This document shows positions 54,163-62,695 of a stretch of DNA of 64,000 nt, piece by piece. The stretch spans positions 25,406 to 89,405 of the forward strand of contig JASMKO010000013.1 of the NCBI GenBank assembly GCA_030749225.1, given 5' to 3'. Each line of letters opens with the position of its first letter. Position 1 is the first letter of the stretch. A program made the position numbers and the translations under genes. Origin of the DNA: Verrucomicrobiota bacterium (GTDB lineage: Bacteria; Verrucomicrobiota; Verrucomicrobiia; Limisphaerales; UBA1096). The notes below the pieces were generated by a model. It was not told where the DNA came from. It saw only the letters and a list, made by a program, of their open reading frames with translations, and ran no database searches.

Positions 54163-57100
54163 CTACTCTTCTTTGACTTGGAATAGCCGTTCACCTGCGA
54201 GGCCGAACAGGTAATAGATGGTCGGGATGACCAGCAATGTCAGGAAGGTTGATGTTAAAAGCCCAGAGATCACTGCGATAGCCATCGGGGTGCGGATTTC
54301 TGCGCCATCCCCCAGGCCAAGTGCCATCGGTAAGAGACCAAGTACGGTGGTGGCTGTGGTCATTAAAATGGGTCGCAGTCTAACGCAACCAGCCTGTACG
54401 ATTGCTTCCTTTAAGGCCAAGCCGCGACTGCGTAACTTGTTGGCATAATCCACCAAAACGATGGCATTATTTACCACGATTCCGGCCAGCATAATCATGC
54501 CGAGAAACACCACTACAGAAAGGTTGATGCCAAGTATTTTAAGACCAAGCACGGTACCGACGAATGCCATCGGTATGGTGAACATAATAATGAGTGGTTG
54601 CACCATTGATTCGAACTGGGATGCCATAATCACGTAGACGAGAAAAAGGCTCAAGCCAAGTGCTAGGTAGAGACTTGAACGACTGCGCTCCCATTCTTTG
54701 TTTTGCCCGGTGATAAAGAAGTCCATGTACCCGGGCCAATCAATCTTTTGACGGAGGGTTCGGTTTGCTGTTTCAACCGCCGATCCAAGTGATCTGTCGC
54801 CAATGTTTGCTTGCACCAAAGCAACGCGTTTTCCGTCAATTCGACGAATCTCACTCGGCCCCTCGCCGACTGTAAGTTTTGCTATCGAGTTGAGAGGTAT
54901 AGGTGTTTCTGCACCGGGATTGATGGTCAATTTGCCAACATCGGCAACCTGCGCCCGATCTTTTTCAGCCAAACGCACCACAATCGGCACGCGTCTGTCG
55001 CGGCGGTTCAGCCGGGTGGCCTCCGAGCCCTTGACCATGTCGCGAACTTGGTTTGCTACAGAATTAAGGTTCAAGTCGTGGCGGATGATCTGCTGACGAT
55101 CGTACGTAATTTGAACTTCCGGCGCGCCACTTCGGAGAGTTGGTTCAACATCAGCCAAGTCGGATTCCTTTGAAAGCAGGGCGGTAGCTTCGTCCGAATA
55201 TTGTTTCAACTCGGGAAGTTCTTCGCCATTTATTTGAATAACAACAGGTTTTTTCGAACTAAATAAAACCGGGCGCGTTACGCGTGTGGTAATATCTGGA
55301 ACCTCTTCGAACATTGAACGCAATCTGGCGATGACTTCTTCCTCGGTTTGTTTGGGGTTATCGGAAGGCTTGAGCAGCACCTTGAACCGGGTCGAGTGTT
55401 CGCCTTCGTCGGATCGCTTCATGTTGGTGGTATCGAAGCCGTACATTACCAAGAGTGTGTCAATATTGCCCAGATCATTAATTCTTTCCCAAGTTTTGTC
55501 GGTGAATTTGCCACTGAAAAAAGATTCGCTGTCGCCTGATTTCAGTGTCTCAATAATCTCCTCTTGGCTTGGCATTTTGAGTTCCATTTCTTGTGTTATC
55601 GTTGAGAACTCCAAAAGCAATTTCTCCATATTCAAACGTGCCACCTCATTTGCTTTTGGATCTGTGTTGGATAGATCCGCCGCCGCTTTTTCGATGGCTT
55701 CAATCTTCGACTTGATTTCCTTGTCTTTGAGGATGGTCTTCTCGACATCGTCCAGGATGGAGACTGTTTGATCAAGGGGTGTGCCAACTGGGAGCGCCAC
55801 TTCAAAGGTAAACTCGCTCTGGTGCACTTCCGGTAGCAGTTCAGTTTCGAGTTGCGTGCCCACCCAGTAGGTCAAGGCAAAACAGGATGCCGTTAAGACG
55901 GCCATTGCAGTGGGGCTGGCTAATGCCCAGCGAATGAGTTTTGAATATAATCTTGTCCGTGTATCGACGGTTTCTTCGCTGTCTTTTGAGGTGCCTAAGG
56001 ATTTCCGAAAGAATAGGGCAAATAGTGAGCCTAACTTGAGAAAAATTTGATAAGTAAAAAGGCAGGTTGCACCGATTGTTCGAATCGACCAAAGGAATGA
56101 AAGCCCGATCAATTCAAGCATGAACGAGATAGCCAAACGCAGGGCGAAATAGACTGCTGCAACCGACTGGAAAAAGAAGTTTCCTTGGTTTCTAGCCATG
56201 CTTTCGTAGAAAGCGCGAAATGATCCCCAAAGCTTGGCCAAGCTCTGATTTTGATATGAGGCTGGGCCGAAGCGGTTGTTGGTCGAGTTGCCAGGAATGA
56301 CTAATAGTATAATAGTCAGGATTGCTCCCGGAATGCAACAAATTGGAAGGAGTAACACAGAGGCAGCCAATCCCAAATATAGTTCAGGGATTATCATTAG
56401 GGCGAACACCGGCAATAGTATTGGGAGGAATGCGAGTAGCCACCAAGCAGGTTGGCCCAGATCATGTAAACGTTTGGCCAATGAGGCTAGGAGTGGGCAA
56501 ACAAAAGCAGCTACTGAACAAACTGTAAGTGTTGTTAATGCCAAAGCTCCATAAACGATCTCTTCTTCAAATCGTGGATCGTCCGATATAGAAACCATCC
56601 ACCAAGAGTATCCAAGCACCAGCCCGATCATCACCACAAGCAGGATAACAATCGGTAGGATGATCCGTAGCCACAATGTCGACAGGCTGATACGTCCTTC
56701 GATCGAGCCGAGGGTGTGCGATACCATACCAACGCCGGCCTGCAACTTGAAGCCGGTGCGACTCGCAAGCATCGGGATGAATAAAACCGCCACGATTAAC
56801 GAGGCTATGAGCGATGTGACCACTGTCAGGCCAAGGTCGCTGAATACCTGTCCGGCAAGTCCCTCAACAAAAACCATTGGGAAAAACACGCAGATCGATG
56901 TCAGGGTTGAGGCAATGACAGCACCACGAACCTCCGTTGTGCCACGAATGGCGGCGGCACGGATCGAGTCGCCCTCTTGGCGACAACGGTAGATGGATTC
57001 AAGTACCACGATCGATGAGTCAACCAGCATGCCGATGCCCATCGCAAGGCCGCCAAGCGACATGATGTTGAGCGACACCTCAAGGATGTTTAAAGGGGCA

Positions 57101-58278
57101 AATGTCACCAATATTGAGATAGGGATACTGACAGCAATGATTGCAGTGGTGCGGATGTCTCGCAAAAAGCCCAGTAAAACCATTATGGCAAGAATACCGC
57201 CAAAGATCGCGGTGTTCCTCACCTCCTTGATGCTATTGTCTATGAAGATTGATCGGTCAGCGACGACCCTTAAGTACGCATCCTCTTCCGCGCGCAGTTT
57301 GCCTGCCAATGTCGAACGACTGGATCCGGAGATTTCACCAACAAGCTCGTTTACAAATTTGGCCACTTCCACCATGTTGGCGTCGGCTTCCTTGTAGATA
57401 TCAATCTGTACACTCTCTCGCCCGTCGGTGTGGGTGAGCATCTCGCGGTCGCGTTGGCCGTAGACAACTTCGCCGAGGTCCTTCACGCGGATTTCGCGTC
57501 CGTCGCGGCGGAAGACGATCGTGTTGGCGATTTCCTCCAAATTTTGGTACTCGTTGATGGTGCGAATCATGTATTCTGCGCCACCTTCTCGGATGCGGCC
57601 ACCGGCTGCGTTGATGTTCTCAGCGCGCAAACGACTGAGCACCTGGCTGATCGATAGGTTGACACGCTGCAGTTTGGCTTCGTCGATCAACACGTGAATT
57701 TCCTCCTCCAGTCCACCGCGGACTCGCGCTGCCGCGACACCCTTGACCGGTTCAATTTGACGTTTTACCTGTAGTTCAGCGATTCGCCTCAGACGTCGTA
57801 AACCTTCGTCACCTTTGTACTTAATGCTTCGACTGGAACCGGAAAGACTCAGTTCCATCACAGGGTCAAGCGACGGGTCATAATGGAGAAGCAGCGGTTT
57901 TTCCGCTTCACGGGGCATATAAACAAGATCGAGTTTTTCGAGGGTATTTTGAATTGCATCGATCATCGATGTGCCCCAGACAAACTCCAAAATCACGTCG
58001 CTGACTCCTGCTCGACTGATACTGCTGATTTCGTTCAGTCCGCTGACAACACCCAGCGCCTCCTCAATCCGGCGACTGATGTCATTCTCGACTTCCTCCG
58101 GTGCTGCGCCGGGGTACTCTGTGCGGACAGTGAGGGTGGGGTAGCTCATCTCCGGCATGAGCGTGACTGGCAATTGGCCGAGCGAGAAGTAGCCAAAGAC
58201 CACCGCGGCCAGAAATACCATCAGTACTGCGACTGGTCGGTCGGTGGTGAAGTTTGGATTGCGATGCGGGGACTCCAT
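54163..58278 (-). CDS. RND efflux permease with an inserted DUF805-like membrane domain
   Basis: A 1371-aa protein, ~330 residues longer than a normal RND permease. Standard parts are 'FTTDRPVAVLMVFLAAVVFGYFSLGQLPVTLMPEMSYPTLTV', TM4 'GIGMLVDSSIVVLESIYRC' (one Asp, then Ser-Ser) and TM10 'AGIVVNNAIVLVDYANKLRSRG'. After TM6, residues ~525-672 (about 56262-56703) match a DUF805-like domain: 'GRISLSTLWLRIILPI', 'LAKRLHDLGQPAWWLLAFLP', 'IPGNSTNNRFGPA'. A further hydrophobic segment and a coiled-coil stretch in the second porter loop account for the rest. The gene follows the membrane-fusion protein by 21 bases. It is not a close relative of the other three pumps. Confidence 0.9.
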   Translation of the reverse strand: MESPHRNPNFTTDRPVAVLMVFLAAVVFGYFSLGQLPVTLMPEMSYPTLTVRTEYPGAAPEEVENDISRRIEEALGVVSGLNEISSISRAGVSDVILEFVWGTSMIDAIQNTLEKLDLVYMPREAEKPLLLHYDPSLDPVMELSLSGSSRSIKYKGDEGLRRLRRIAELQVKRQIEPVKGVAAARVRGGLEEEIHVLIDEAKLQRVNLSISQVLSRLRAENINAAGGRIREGGAEYMIRTINEYQNLEEIANTIVFRRDGREIRVKDLGEVVYGQRDREMLTHTDGRESVQIDIYKEADANMVEVAKFVNELVGEISGSSRSTLAGKLRAEEDAYLRVVADRSIFIDNSIKEVRNTAIFGGILAIMVLLGFLRDIRTTAIIAVSIPISILVTFAPLNILEVSLNIMSLGGLAMGIGMLVDSSIVVLESIYRCRQEGDSIRAAAIRGTTEVRGAVIASTLTSICVFFPMVFVEGLAGQVFSDLGLTVVTSLIASLIVAVLFIPMLASRTGFKLQAGVGMVSHTLGSIEGRISLSTLWLRIILPIVILLVVMIGLVLGYSWWMVSISDDPRFEEEIVYGALALTTLTVCSVAAFVCPLLASLAKRLHDLGQPAWWLLAFLPILLPVFALMIIPELYLGLAASVLLLPICCIPGAILTIILLVIPGNSTNNRFGPASYQNQSLAKLWGSFRAFYESMARNQGNFFFQSVAAVYFALRLAISFMLELIGLSFLWSIRTIGATCLFTYQIFLKLGSLFALFFRKSLGTSKDSEETVDTRTRLYSKLIRWALASPTAMAVLTASCFALTYWVGTQLETELLPEVHQSEFTFEVALPVGTPLDQTVSILDDVEKTILKDKEIKSKIEAIEKAAADLSNTDPKANEVARLNMEKLLLEFSTITQEMELKMPSQEEIIETLKSGDSESFFSGKFTDKTWERINDLGNIDTLLVMYGFDTTNMKRSDEGEHSTRFKVLLKPSDNPKQTEEEVIARLRSMFEEVPDITTRVTRPVLFSSKKPVVIQINGEELPELKQYSDEATALLSKESDLADVEPTLRSGAPEVQITYDRQQIIRHDLNLNSVANQVRDMVKGSEATRLNRRDRRVPIVVRLAEKDRAQVADVGKLTINPGAETPIPLNSIAKLTVGEGPSEIRRIDGKRVALVQANIGDRSLGSAVETANRTLRQKIDWPGYMDFFITGQNKEWERSRSSLYLALGLSLFLVYVIMASQFESMVQPLIIMFTIPMAFVGTVLGLKILGINLSVVVFLGMIMLAGIVVNNAIVLVDYANKLRSRGLALKEAIVQAGCVRLRPILMTTATTVLGLLPMALGLGDGAEIRTPMAIAVISGLLTSTFLTLLVIPTIYYLFGLAGERLFQVKEE

Positions 58279-58299
58279 GCCGATGCGGAAGGCGTGAAA

Positions 58300-59472
58300 T
58301 TATGTCCCGCTTTTGGTGGCGGCTGAGGTGTTGGTTGCAGTAGCTGTTGGGGCGTTGGTGCTGATGGTGGTCGGATCGGGATCTCCTACCTCGCGAATTC
58401 TAGAATTCTCCTTTAAACCAGACTGACCGGCGACAACAACTTTTTCACCAACAGCAAATCCATCGGTTGGCTCGATGTGAACCTTGTCCGCATTCTCGGG
58501 CAGGACTAGTTGGCGCTTTACCCGTTTTACGCCGTTGGTATCGCTATGTAGCTTGAAGGCAAAGGTTTGGTCGTTGTCGTAAACGATCGATTTTTTCGGG
58601 ATCAAAAGGGCTTCCTGTTTGGTGTCGAGCACCAGTTCCACGTCCACCCACATGCCGGGGCGTAGTGCGCCGAGTTTCTTCACGCCGACGGTGACCTTAA
58701 TCGTTCCGGCACGAGCCTCGACGATGGGTGAGATGCGTTTTACATATCCAGCAAAAACAGTATCGCCAAGCGTGTTGGATATCAGGCGGGCTTCAATGTC
58801 AGGTTTCAGTTGTGGAAGGTATTGTTCAGGCACATGAATGACCGCCACCGTCGAGTCGAAGTCGATGATTTCAAAAATCTTTCGTCCGCTGCCGACTTGA
58901 TCGCCGACCTTCACGTCGCGAAGGGTGATCGTTCCCTTGATTGGCGCCCGCACCTCGGTGTACTCGAATTGTCGCTTGGCCTCCTCGAATGCCAGCCGTC
59001 TTTGGGTAAGGGAAAACTTTGCATTCCGGTACTCCTGTTCGCTGACCAGGTTGTCTCCGTAAAGGGACTCCTGCCGGTCGAAGTCGATTTGCTCCTTATC
59101 GAACTGACTCTTGGCTTGGTCGAAATCGTTTTTCTGTTTGTCGCTCTCGAGGCGAAGCAGCACTTGGTTTTTTTCTACCTTGTCCCCTTCCTCGACAAGC
59201 AGCTCGATGGCCGGGTTGGACGTACGGGCGGAGACTTCCACCTGCGCCTCCGCCTCAAGTGGCGCGGAGCGTTCAAGGATCGCTTCGATCATCCCCCGCC
59301 TCACCTCCGCCAGTTCCACCAATACCGCCTTTTCAGATGACGGTTTATCTGAATTCTTGCCTGATTTTCCCCTTGCCTTTTCGGTCCAGTCGCTTTTGCC
59401 GCACCCGGCTAAGGCCAACGTAATGCCAAGCAGGGTTAGGGCTTGATATGGATTCCAATTAATATTTCTCAT
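58300..59472 (-). CDS. Membrane-fusion (HlyD/AcrA-type) lipoprotein of the RND system
   Basis: A 390-aa protein with lipoprotein leader 'ALTLLGITLALAGCGKS' (lipobox LAGC). The barrel-hybrid half-motifs are 'VEVSARTSNPAIELLVEEGDKVEKNQVLLRLES' and 'YTEVRAPIKGTITLRDVKVGDQVGSGRKIFEI' (as segments), joined by a coiled coil of about 55 residues. A beta-barrel and membrane-proximal domain follow, then a Thr/Ala/Asn-rich tail. It bridges RND permease and outer-membrane channel. It is the only membrane-fusion protein for four permeases, and as the first gene of the run probably shares its promoter with all of them. A candidate promoter lies just upstream. Confidence 0.92.
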   Translation of the reverse strand: MRNINWNPYQALTLLGITLALAGCGKSDWTEKARGKSGKNSDKPSSEKAVLVELAEVRRGMIEAILERSAPLEAEAQVEVSARTSNPAIELLVEEGDKVEKNQVLLRLESDKQKNDFDQAKSQFDKEQIDFDRQESLYGDNLVSEQEYRNAKFSLTQRRLAFEEAKRQFEYTEVRAPIKGTITLRDVKVGDQVGSGRKIFEIIDFDSTVAVIHVPEQYLPQLKPDIEARLISNTLGDTVFAGYVKRISPIVEARAGTIKVTVGVKKLGALRPGMWVDVELVLDTKQEALLIPKKSIVYDNDQTFAFKLHSDTNGVKRVKRQLVLPENADKVHIEPTDGFAVGEKVVVAGQSGLKENSRIREVGDPDPTTISTNAPTATATNTSAATKSGT

Positions 59473-59492
59473 TAATGAACGCTACAACGACT

Positions 59493-59522
59493 ATTACATC
59501 ATTAACTTAAAAATGGTTTCAA
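59493..59522 (-). promoter_or_regulatory. Possible sigma-70-type promoter of the RND operon
   Basis: On the minus strand, TTGAAA (59517-59522) and TGTAAT (59493-59498) are each 5/6 matches, separated by 18 bases. The expected start of transcription would be about 14 bases before the ATG at 59472, a short leader with no clear Shine-Dalgarno. Inferred from sequence alone. Confidence 0.4.
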
Positions 59523-59637
59523 AAAAGTGGCTGGATTACCTGATAATTGGGGATCGGTCAGGCGCAACTCTGAAAAGCGAATTGTGGGCCAAACACTTTA
59601 CCCGTCAACAGTAATACTGCGTTTTCAAAGGGGTTAT

Positions 59638-60429
59638 TCAAAATGCGATCAAATAAACGATCAGCGTTAGGCCTAGCGCGATGCGGTACCAGCCGAACGC
59701 CACAAATGTATGAGTCTCGATGTAGCGCAATAGCCACCGCACCGCCACGAACGCGGTTACGGCCGAGACCCCCGTGGCCAACGCCAGTTGCCCCCACTCC
59801 TCCGTCACCGACCCGGCGTGCACCGCCTTGAGCACCTTGTATGCGCCGGCTGCCAGCAGCGTCGGTACGCCGAGCAGGAACGTGAACTCGATCGCTGGCA
59901 CACGTCGCAGCCCCATCAGCAGCGCGATCAGAATCGTCGCCCCTGAGCGTGACATACCAGGGAACACCGCCGCGAGCAGTTGCCCGAATCCAACCGCGAT
60001 CGAGATGGCCCAGGTGACCTCCGCCAACCTAGCCCGGTCGCCGACCGTTTTTTCCACCACGACAAACAACACGCCGCCGGCTAGCAGTGCCACAGCTACT
60101 GGCAGTACCTTCTCCGGGAGTTCGAAGCCAAGCGCGTCGATGACCAGCCCACCGGCACCGGTGATGACGAACGCCGTGAACAGCTTGGCCAGGTAGTCGC
60201 GCGCCGCCGGTTCGCGCCAGCGGAGGGTGAGTTGTTTCACGCGGTCGGTGAAGTTGAACAGCACCGCTAGCACAGCGCCGCTTTGGATGGCAATATTGAA
60301 AACGTCCGACTGCTTATCCAACCAGCCGAGTTGCTGCGGCAACAGCAGGTGGCCGGTGGAGGAGATCGGCAGAAACTCGGTGATGCCCTCGATGATTCCG
60401 AGGAGGATCGATGTCAGCCAGTCTGGCAC
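59638..60429 (-). CDS. uppP: Undecaprenyl-diphosphatase UppP (BacA)
   Basis: About 263 aa, the usual length for the family. Signatures are 'LLGIIEGITEFLPISSTGHLLL' and 'VFPGMSRSGATILIALLMGLRR', the two conserved catalytic segments (E/QGxTEFLPxSSxxH and PGxSRSG). It removes a phosphate from undecaprenyl diphosphate in the membrane, recycling the lipid carrier for peptidoglycan and surface polysaccharides. The start is probably GTG 60429; a TTG at 60465 is an alternative inside a near-copy of the palindrome. It follows the TPR gene and may be co-transcribed with it. The 165 bases between this gene and the membrane-fusion gene include the possible RND promoter. Confidence 0.95.
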   Translation of the reverse strand: MPDWLTSILLGIIEGITEFLPISSTGHLLLPQQLGWLDKQSDVFNIAIQSGAVLAVLFNFTDRVKQLTLRWREPAARDYLAKLFTAFVITGAGGLVIDALGFELPEKVLPVAVALLAGGVLFVVVEKTVGDRARLAEVTWAISIAVGFGQLLAAVFPGMSRSGATILIALLMGLRRVPAIEFTFLLGVPTLLAAGAYKVLKAVHAGSVTEEWGQLALATGVSAVTAFVAVRWLLRYIETHTFVAFGWYRIALGLTLIVYLIAF

Positions 60430-60490
60430 GCCGGTTGTTTGACCCCAACGCTTGGCCGAGCGCAAGGAGTTTTAATGCGCGGTCAAGCAG

Positions 60491-61006
60491 TCACCGCTCA
60501 CTGCCGACCACTCGGTCGCTGATTCGGTTCCAGATCGGCTCCATGTCGGGATCCATCAGTGCTACCTCGCGAATTTTCTCCGGGTCGCCCACCTTTTCCG
60601 CTGCCTGAAACCAGTCCAGCGCCAGGTCAAGTTCGCCGAACTGGCAGGCGTAGCAGGCGAGGTTGTATGGGATGGCCTCGTTCTTGGGGAATTGCAGGCG
60701 CACCGGCTCAAGCAGGTCGAACGCCTCCCGGCCGCGCTGGAGGTAAAACAGCGCGTTGGCCTGATTGATCCACCCGGCGGGATCGTCGGGGTGGCGCTTG
60801 GCCATGACACCGCCTATGGCCGCGCAACGCTCCCACTCCTTATTGCGGGCGTGGATGTGCCACTCGAGATGCAGCACCTCGTGGTGTTCCCGATGTTCGT
60901 CCGACACCTTGGCCAAGTCAGCCAGCGCCTCGTCCGCGTTGCCGAGTTGCAGCCAGCCGGTGGCGGACGAGAGGTGCAGGCTGTCGGGGGGAGGGATGTC
61001 GGTCAT
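60491..61006 (-). CDS. Tetratricopeptide-repeat protein
   Basis: A 171-aa all-helical protein with about four TPR-like repeats: 'ATGWLQLGNADEALADLAKV', 'EWHIHARNKEWERCAAIGGVMAKRHPDDPAGWINQANALFYLQRGREAFDLL' (several repeats in sequence), 'IPYNLACYACQFGELDLALDWFQAA'. Cytoplasmic by lack of a signal. A TPR partner coupled to ExbD by ATGA overlap suggests a role linked to the energised transport complex. The palindrome at 60908 encodes LAK. The specific role is unknown. Confidence 0.8.
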   Translation of the reverse strand: MTDIPPPDSLHLSSATGWLQLGNADEALADLAKVSDEHREHHEVLHLEWHIHARNKEWERCAAIGGVMAKRHPDDPAGWINQANALFYLQRGREAFDLLEPVRLQFPKNEAIPYNLACYACQFGELDLALDWFQAAEKVGDPEKIREVALMDPDMEPIWNRISDRVVGSER

Positions 61007-61428
61007 TTGTAGTCGGTCTCCTTGGTGTATGCCTTCACGGACGTGATGTCTGCCGCCTTGGCCGCATCCATCACCTTGATGATCATCCCGAACGGCGCGT
61101 CGGTGTCGGCCCTGATGGAAAGTTCCAACTCGGGGTTGGCCTCGACCGCCGTTTTCAACTCGGCCTCGAGCGCGCCGGGCTCCAACGTCTCGCTACCCAG
61201 GTAAATGTGCGGCTCCTCCTTGGCCACGGTAACCACGAGGTGGTCGCTCACGGCTGGCGTGGGGGTGGCCTTGGCCTGGGACGACTCCGGCAGCGCCAGC
61301 TTCACGGCGGCCTGGTTCCTGAAGGTCGTGGAGACCACCATGAAGATCAGCACCACCATCAGCACATCGATCAACGCCACCACGATGACGGTGGGCGGCT
61401 TGCGATGTTTGCGCGGTAGGAATCGCAT
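61003..61428 (-). CDS. exbD: ExbD/TolR-family biopolymer transport protein
   Basis: A 141-aa protein, typical for the family. The single N-terminal membrane helix is 'TVIVVALIDVLMVVLIFMVVSTTF', containing the essential Asp in the helix ('LIDVLMVVLIFF' pattern). The periplasmic domain follows: 'HLVVTVAKEEPHIYLGSETLEPGALEAELKTAVEANPELELSIRAD'. With ExbB it forms a proton channel that drives TonB- or Tol-type outer-membrane transport. The start MRFLPRKHRK is chosen because upstream residues lack a helix. It is 4 bases after ExbB. Confidence 0.92.
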   Translation of the reverse strand: MRFLPRKHRKPPTVIVVALIDVLMVVLIFMVVSTTFRNQAAVKLALPESSQAKATPTPAVSDHLVVTVAKEEPHIYLGSETLEPGALEAELKTAVEANPELELSIRADTDAPFGMIIKVMDAAKAADITSVKAYTKETDYK

Positions 61429-61432
61429 GGGA

Positions 61433-62029
61433 TCAGTTCGCGTTCTCGTTCGGGTATTGCCGGCGAAGAAACGTGTCAAGCTGTGTTTCCATCTCGATGG
61501 CAAACGTCTCCACGCGTTTGTTGTAGATGCTCCATGCAACCAGCGACGGGATGGCGATGCTCAGCCCGGAGAGCGTGGCCCACAGCGCTGTCGAGATGCC
61601 TTTCGCAAACGCTGCCGCCTCGGTTTCCCCGCCGGCCATGGTGCCAAAAATGTCAATTAGGCCAACCACCGTCCCCACTAATCCCAGCAGCGGCGCAATT
61701 CCGGTGATAATCTCCAGCACGACCATGCCGCGCTCCATCCGGCTGACCTCGTGCCGGGCGCGCGTCTGCAGCGCCTCGACGTTGTCCGGCTTGGCCCACT
61801 CGAGATGCTCGATAGCTGCCGTTGTCAGCCGCGCCAGCGGTGCGTGCTCGTGCTGCTGGCAGAACCGCAGCAAGGTGTTCACGTCGCTGCGGGTCTGGCA
61901 GCGTTCGAGGCTGTCCACCACCGGTGGCGGGAGAATGACGTTGCGTCGCAGGGCTAGGCCGCGGTCAATGATGAACGCGAGGCTGATCACCGAGGTGACT
62001 CCAAGCAAAAAAAGAATGAACGTATGCAT
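61433..62029 (-). CDS. exbB: ExbB/TolQ/MotA-family proton channel protein
   Basis: A 198-aa protein with three membrane helices: an N-terminal one 'FILFLLGVTSVISLAFIIDRG', then a pair at ~110-165 ('MVVLEIITGIAPLLGLVGTVVGLIDIFG' and 'FAKGISTALWATLSGLSIAIPSLVAWSIYN'). These match the MotA_ExbB family; 'APLLGLVGTVVGLIDIF' is its hallmark. The partner is ExbD immediately downstream. No TonB gene is present in the window. Confidence 0.93.
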   Translation of the reverse strand: MHTFILFLLGVTSVISLAFIIDRGLALRRNVILPPPVVDSLERCQTRSDVNTLLRFCQQHEHAPLARLTTAAIEHLEWAKPDNVEALQTRARHEVSRMERGMVVLEIITGIAPLLGLVGTVVGLIDIFGTMAGGETEAAAFAKGISTALWATLSGLSIAIPSLVAWSIYNKRVETFAIEMETQLDTFLRRQYPNENAN

Positions 62030-62118
62030 GCGATATACTGTGGAAGCCTGGATGACTCCCGCAGGGCGGTGGATTCAATCGGCAATTGACCGTCCGACGC
62101 AAGCGGAAAGCGGAAGTC

Positions 62119-62463
62119 TCATGCGTCGAGCCACTCGTCGGTGGGATCGAAGGCCGGGATGGGGATGTTGATGATCTTCAGCCGGCCCACGGCGCGATGC
62201 CGGCAGCCGGGCTTAATGTAGACGGCGCTCATCGGCTTGACAGGCACTTGCTTGCCGTCCAGTTCGAGGTGCCCTTCGCCCTCCAGTATGAGGTAAATCT
62301 CGGTCGTCCTCTTGTGGTAATGCACTGCCGAATCCTGCTTGATTTCGACCTCATGCAGGCTGGCCACGGCGTTCGGCTGGCCAACGAATGCGCGTTTGGC
62401 CAAGCCGCAGGGGCATGGGGTTGGCTCGATCTCGTTCAGTTGCTCGATCCAATAATTTGCCAT
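62119..62463 (-). CDS. Cupin-domain protein
   Basis: A 114-aa single-domain cupin starting MANYWIEQLNEI. Motif 1 'AVHYHKRTTEIYLILEGEGHLELDGK' carries the two His and the Glu metal ligands; motif 2 'MSAVYIKPGCRHRAVG' gives the last His. It could be a small isomerase, epimerase or binding protein; the substrate cannot be inferred. The start was chosen over an upstream ATG because it opens the conserved part. It diverges from nrdJ, sharing a 230-base intergenic region. The 89 bases to exbB show nothing recognised. Confidence 0.82.
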   Translation of the reverse strand: MANYWIEQLNEIEPTPCPCGLAKRAFVGQPNAVASLHEVEIKQDSAVHYHKRTTEIYLILEGEGHLELDGKQVPVKPMSAVYIKPGCRHRAVGRLKIINIPIPAFDPTDEWLDA

Positions 62464-62535
62464 GTCACCGAAGATTCTGGGCCTCAATCACTTGAGCTGC
62501 AAGGAAGTTGGCGGCTTGAGGTGTTTTAGGCAAAA

Positions 62536-62583
62536 ACACAATAATTTGTGGTAAAAAAAACTTGCTACCCCAACAGATTGTAG
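62536..62583. promoter_or_regulatory. Possible pair of NrdR boxes upstream of nrdJ
   Basis: ACACAATAATTTGTGG (62536-62551) matches the NrdR consensus ACACWATATMTWGTGT at about 13/16. A weaker site at 62568-62583 matches about 10/16 and starts 32 bases later, three helical turns, as usual for paired NrdR sites. The second lies within an inverted repeat TTGCTAC-N11-GTAGCAA (62562-62586). NrdR represses ribonucleotide reductase genes. No cobalamin riboswitch was recognised here. Confidence 0.5.
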
Positions 62584-62695
62584 CAACACTACGCCCGTTG
62601 CCCAGTTCGACTGAGCTTACAGGGGCGGTTGATCGCAAAAAACGCCTTGGAGCGAGGTTATTTGTCCCTGAACTGGACGCAAACCCAGACAACCC

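Noticed and set aside
62464..62695. Cobalamin riboswitch before the B12-dependent reductase
   Set aside because: No B12-box or typical riboswitch core could be recognised in the 230 bases.
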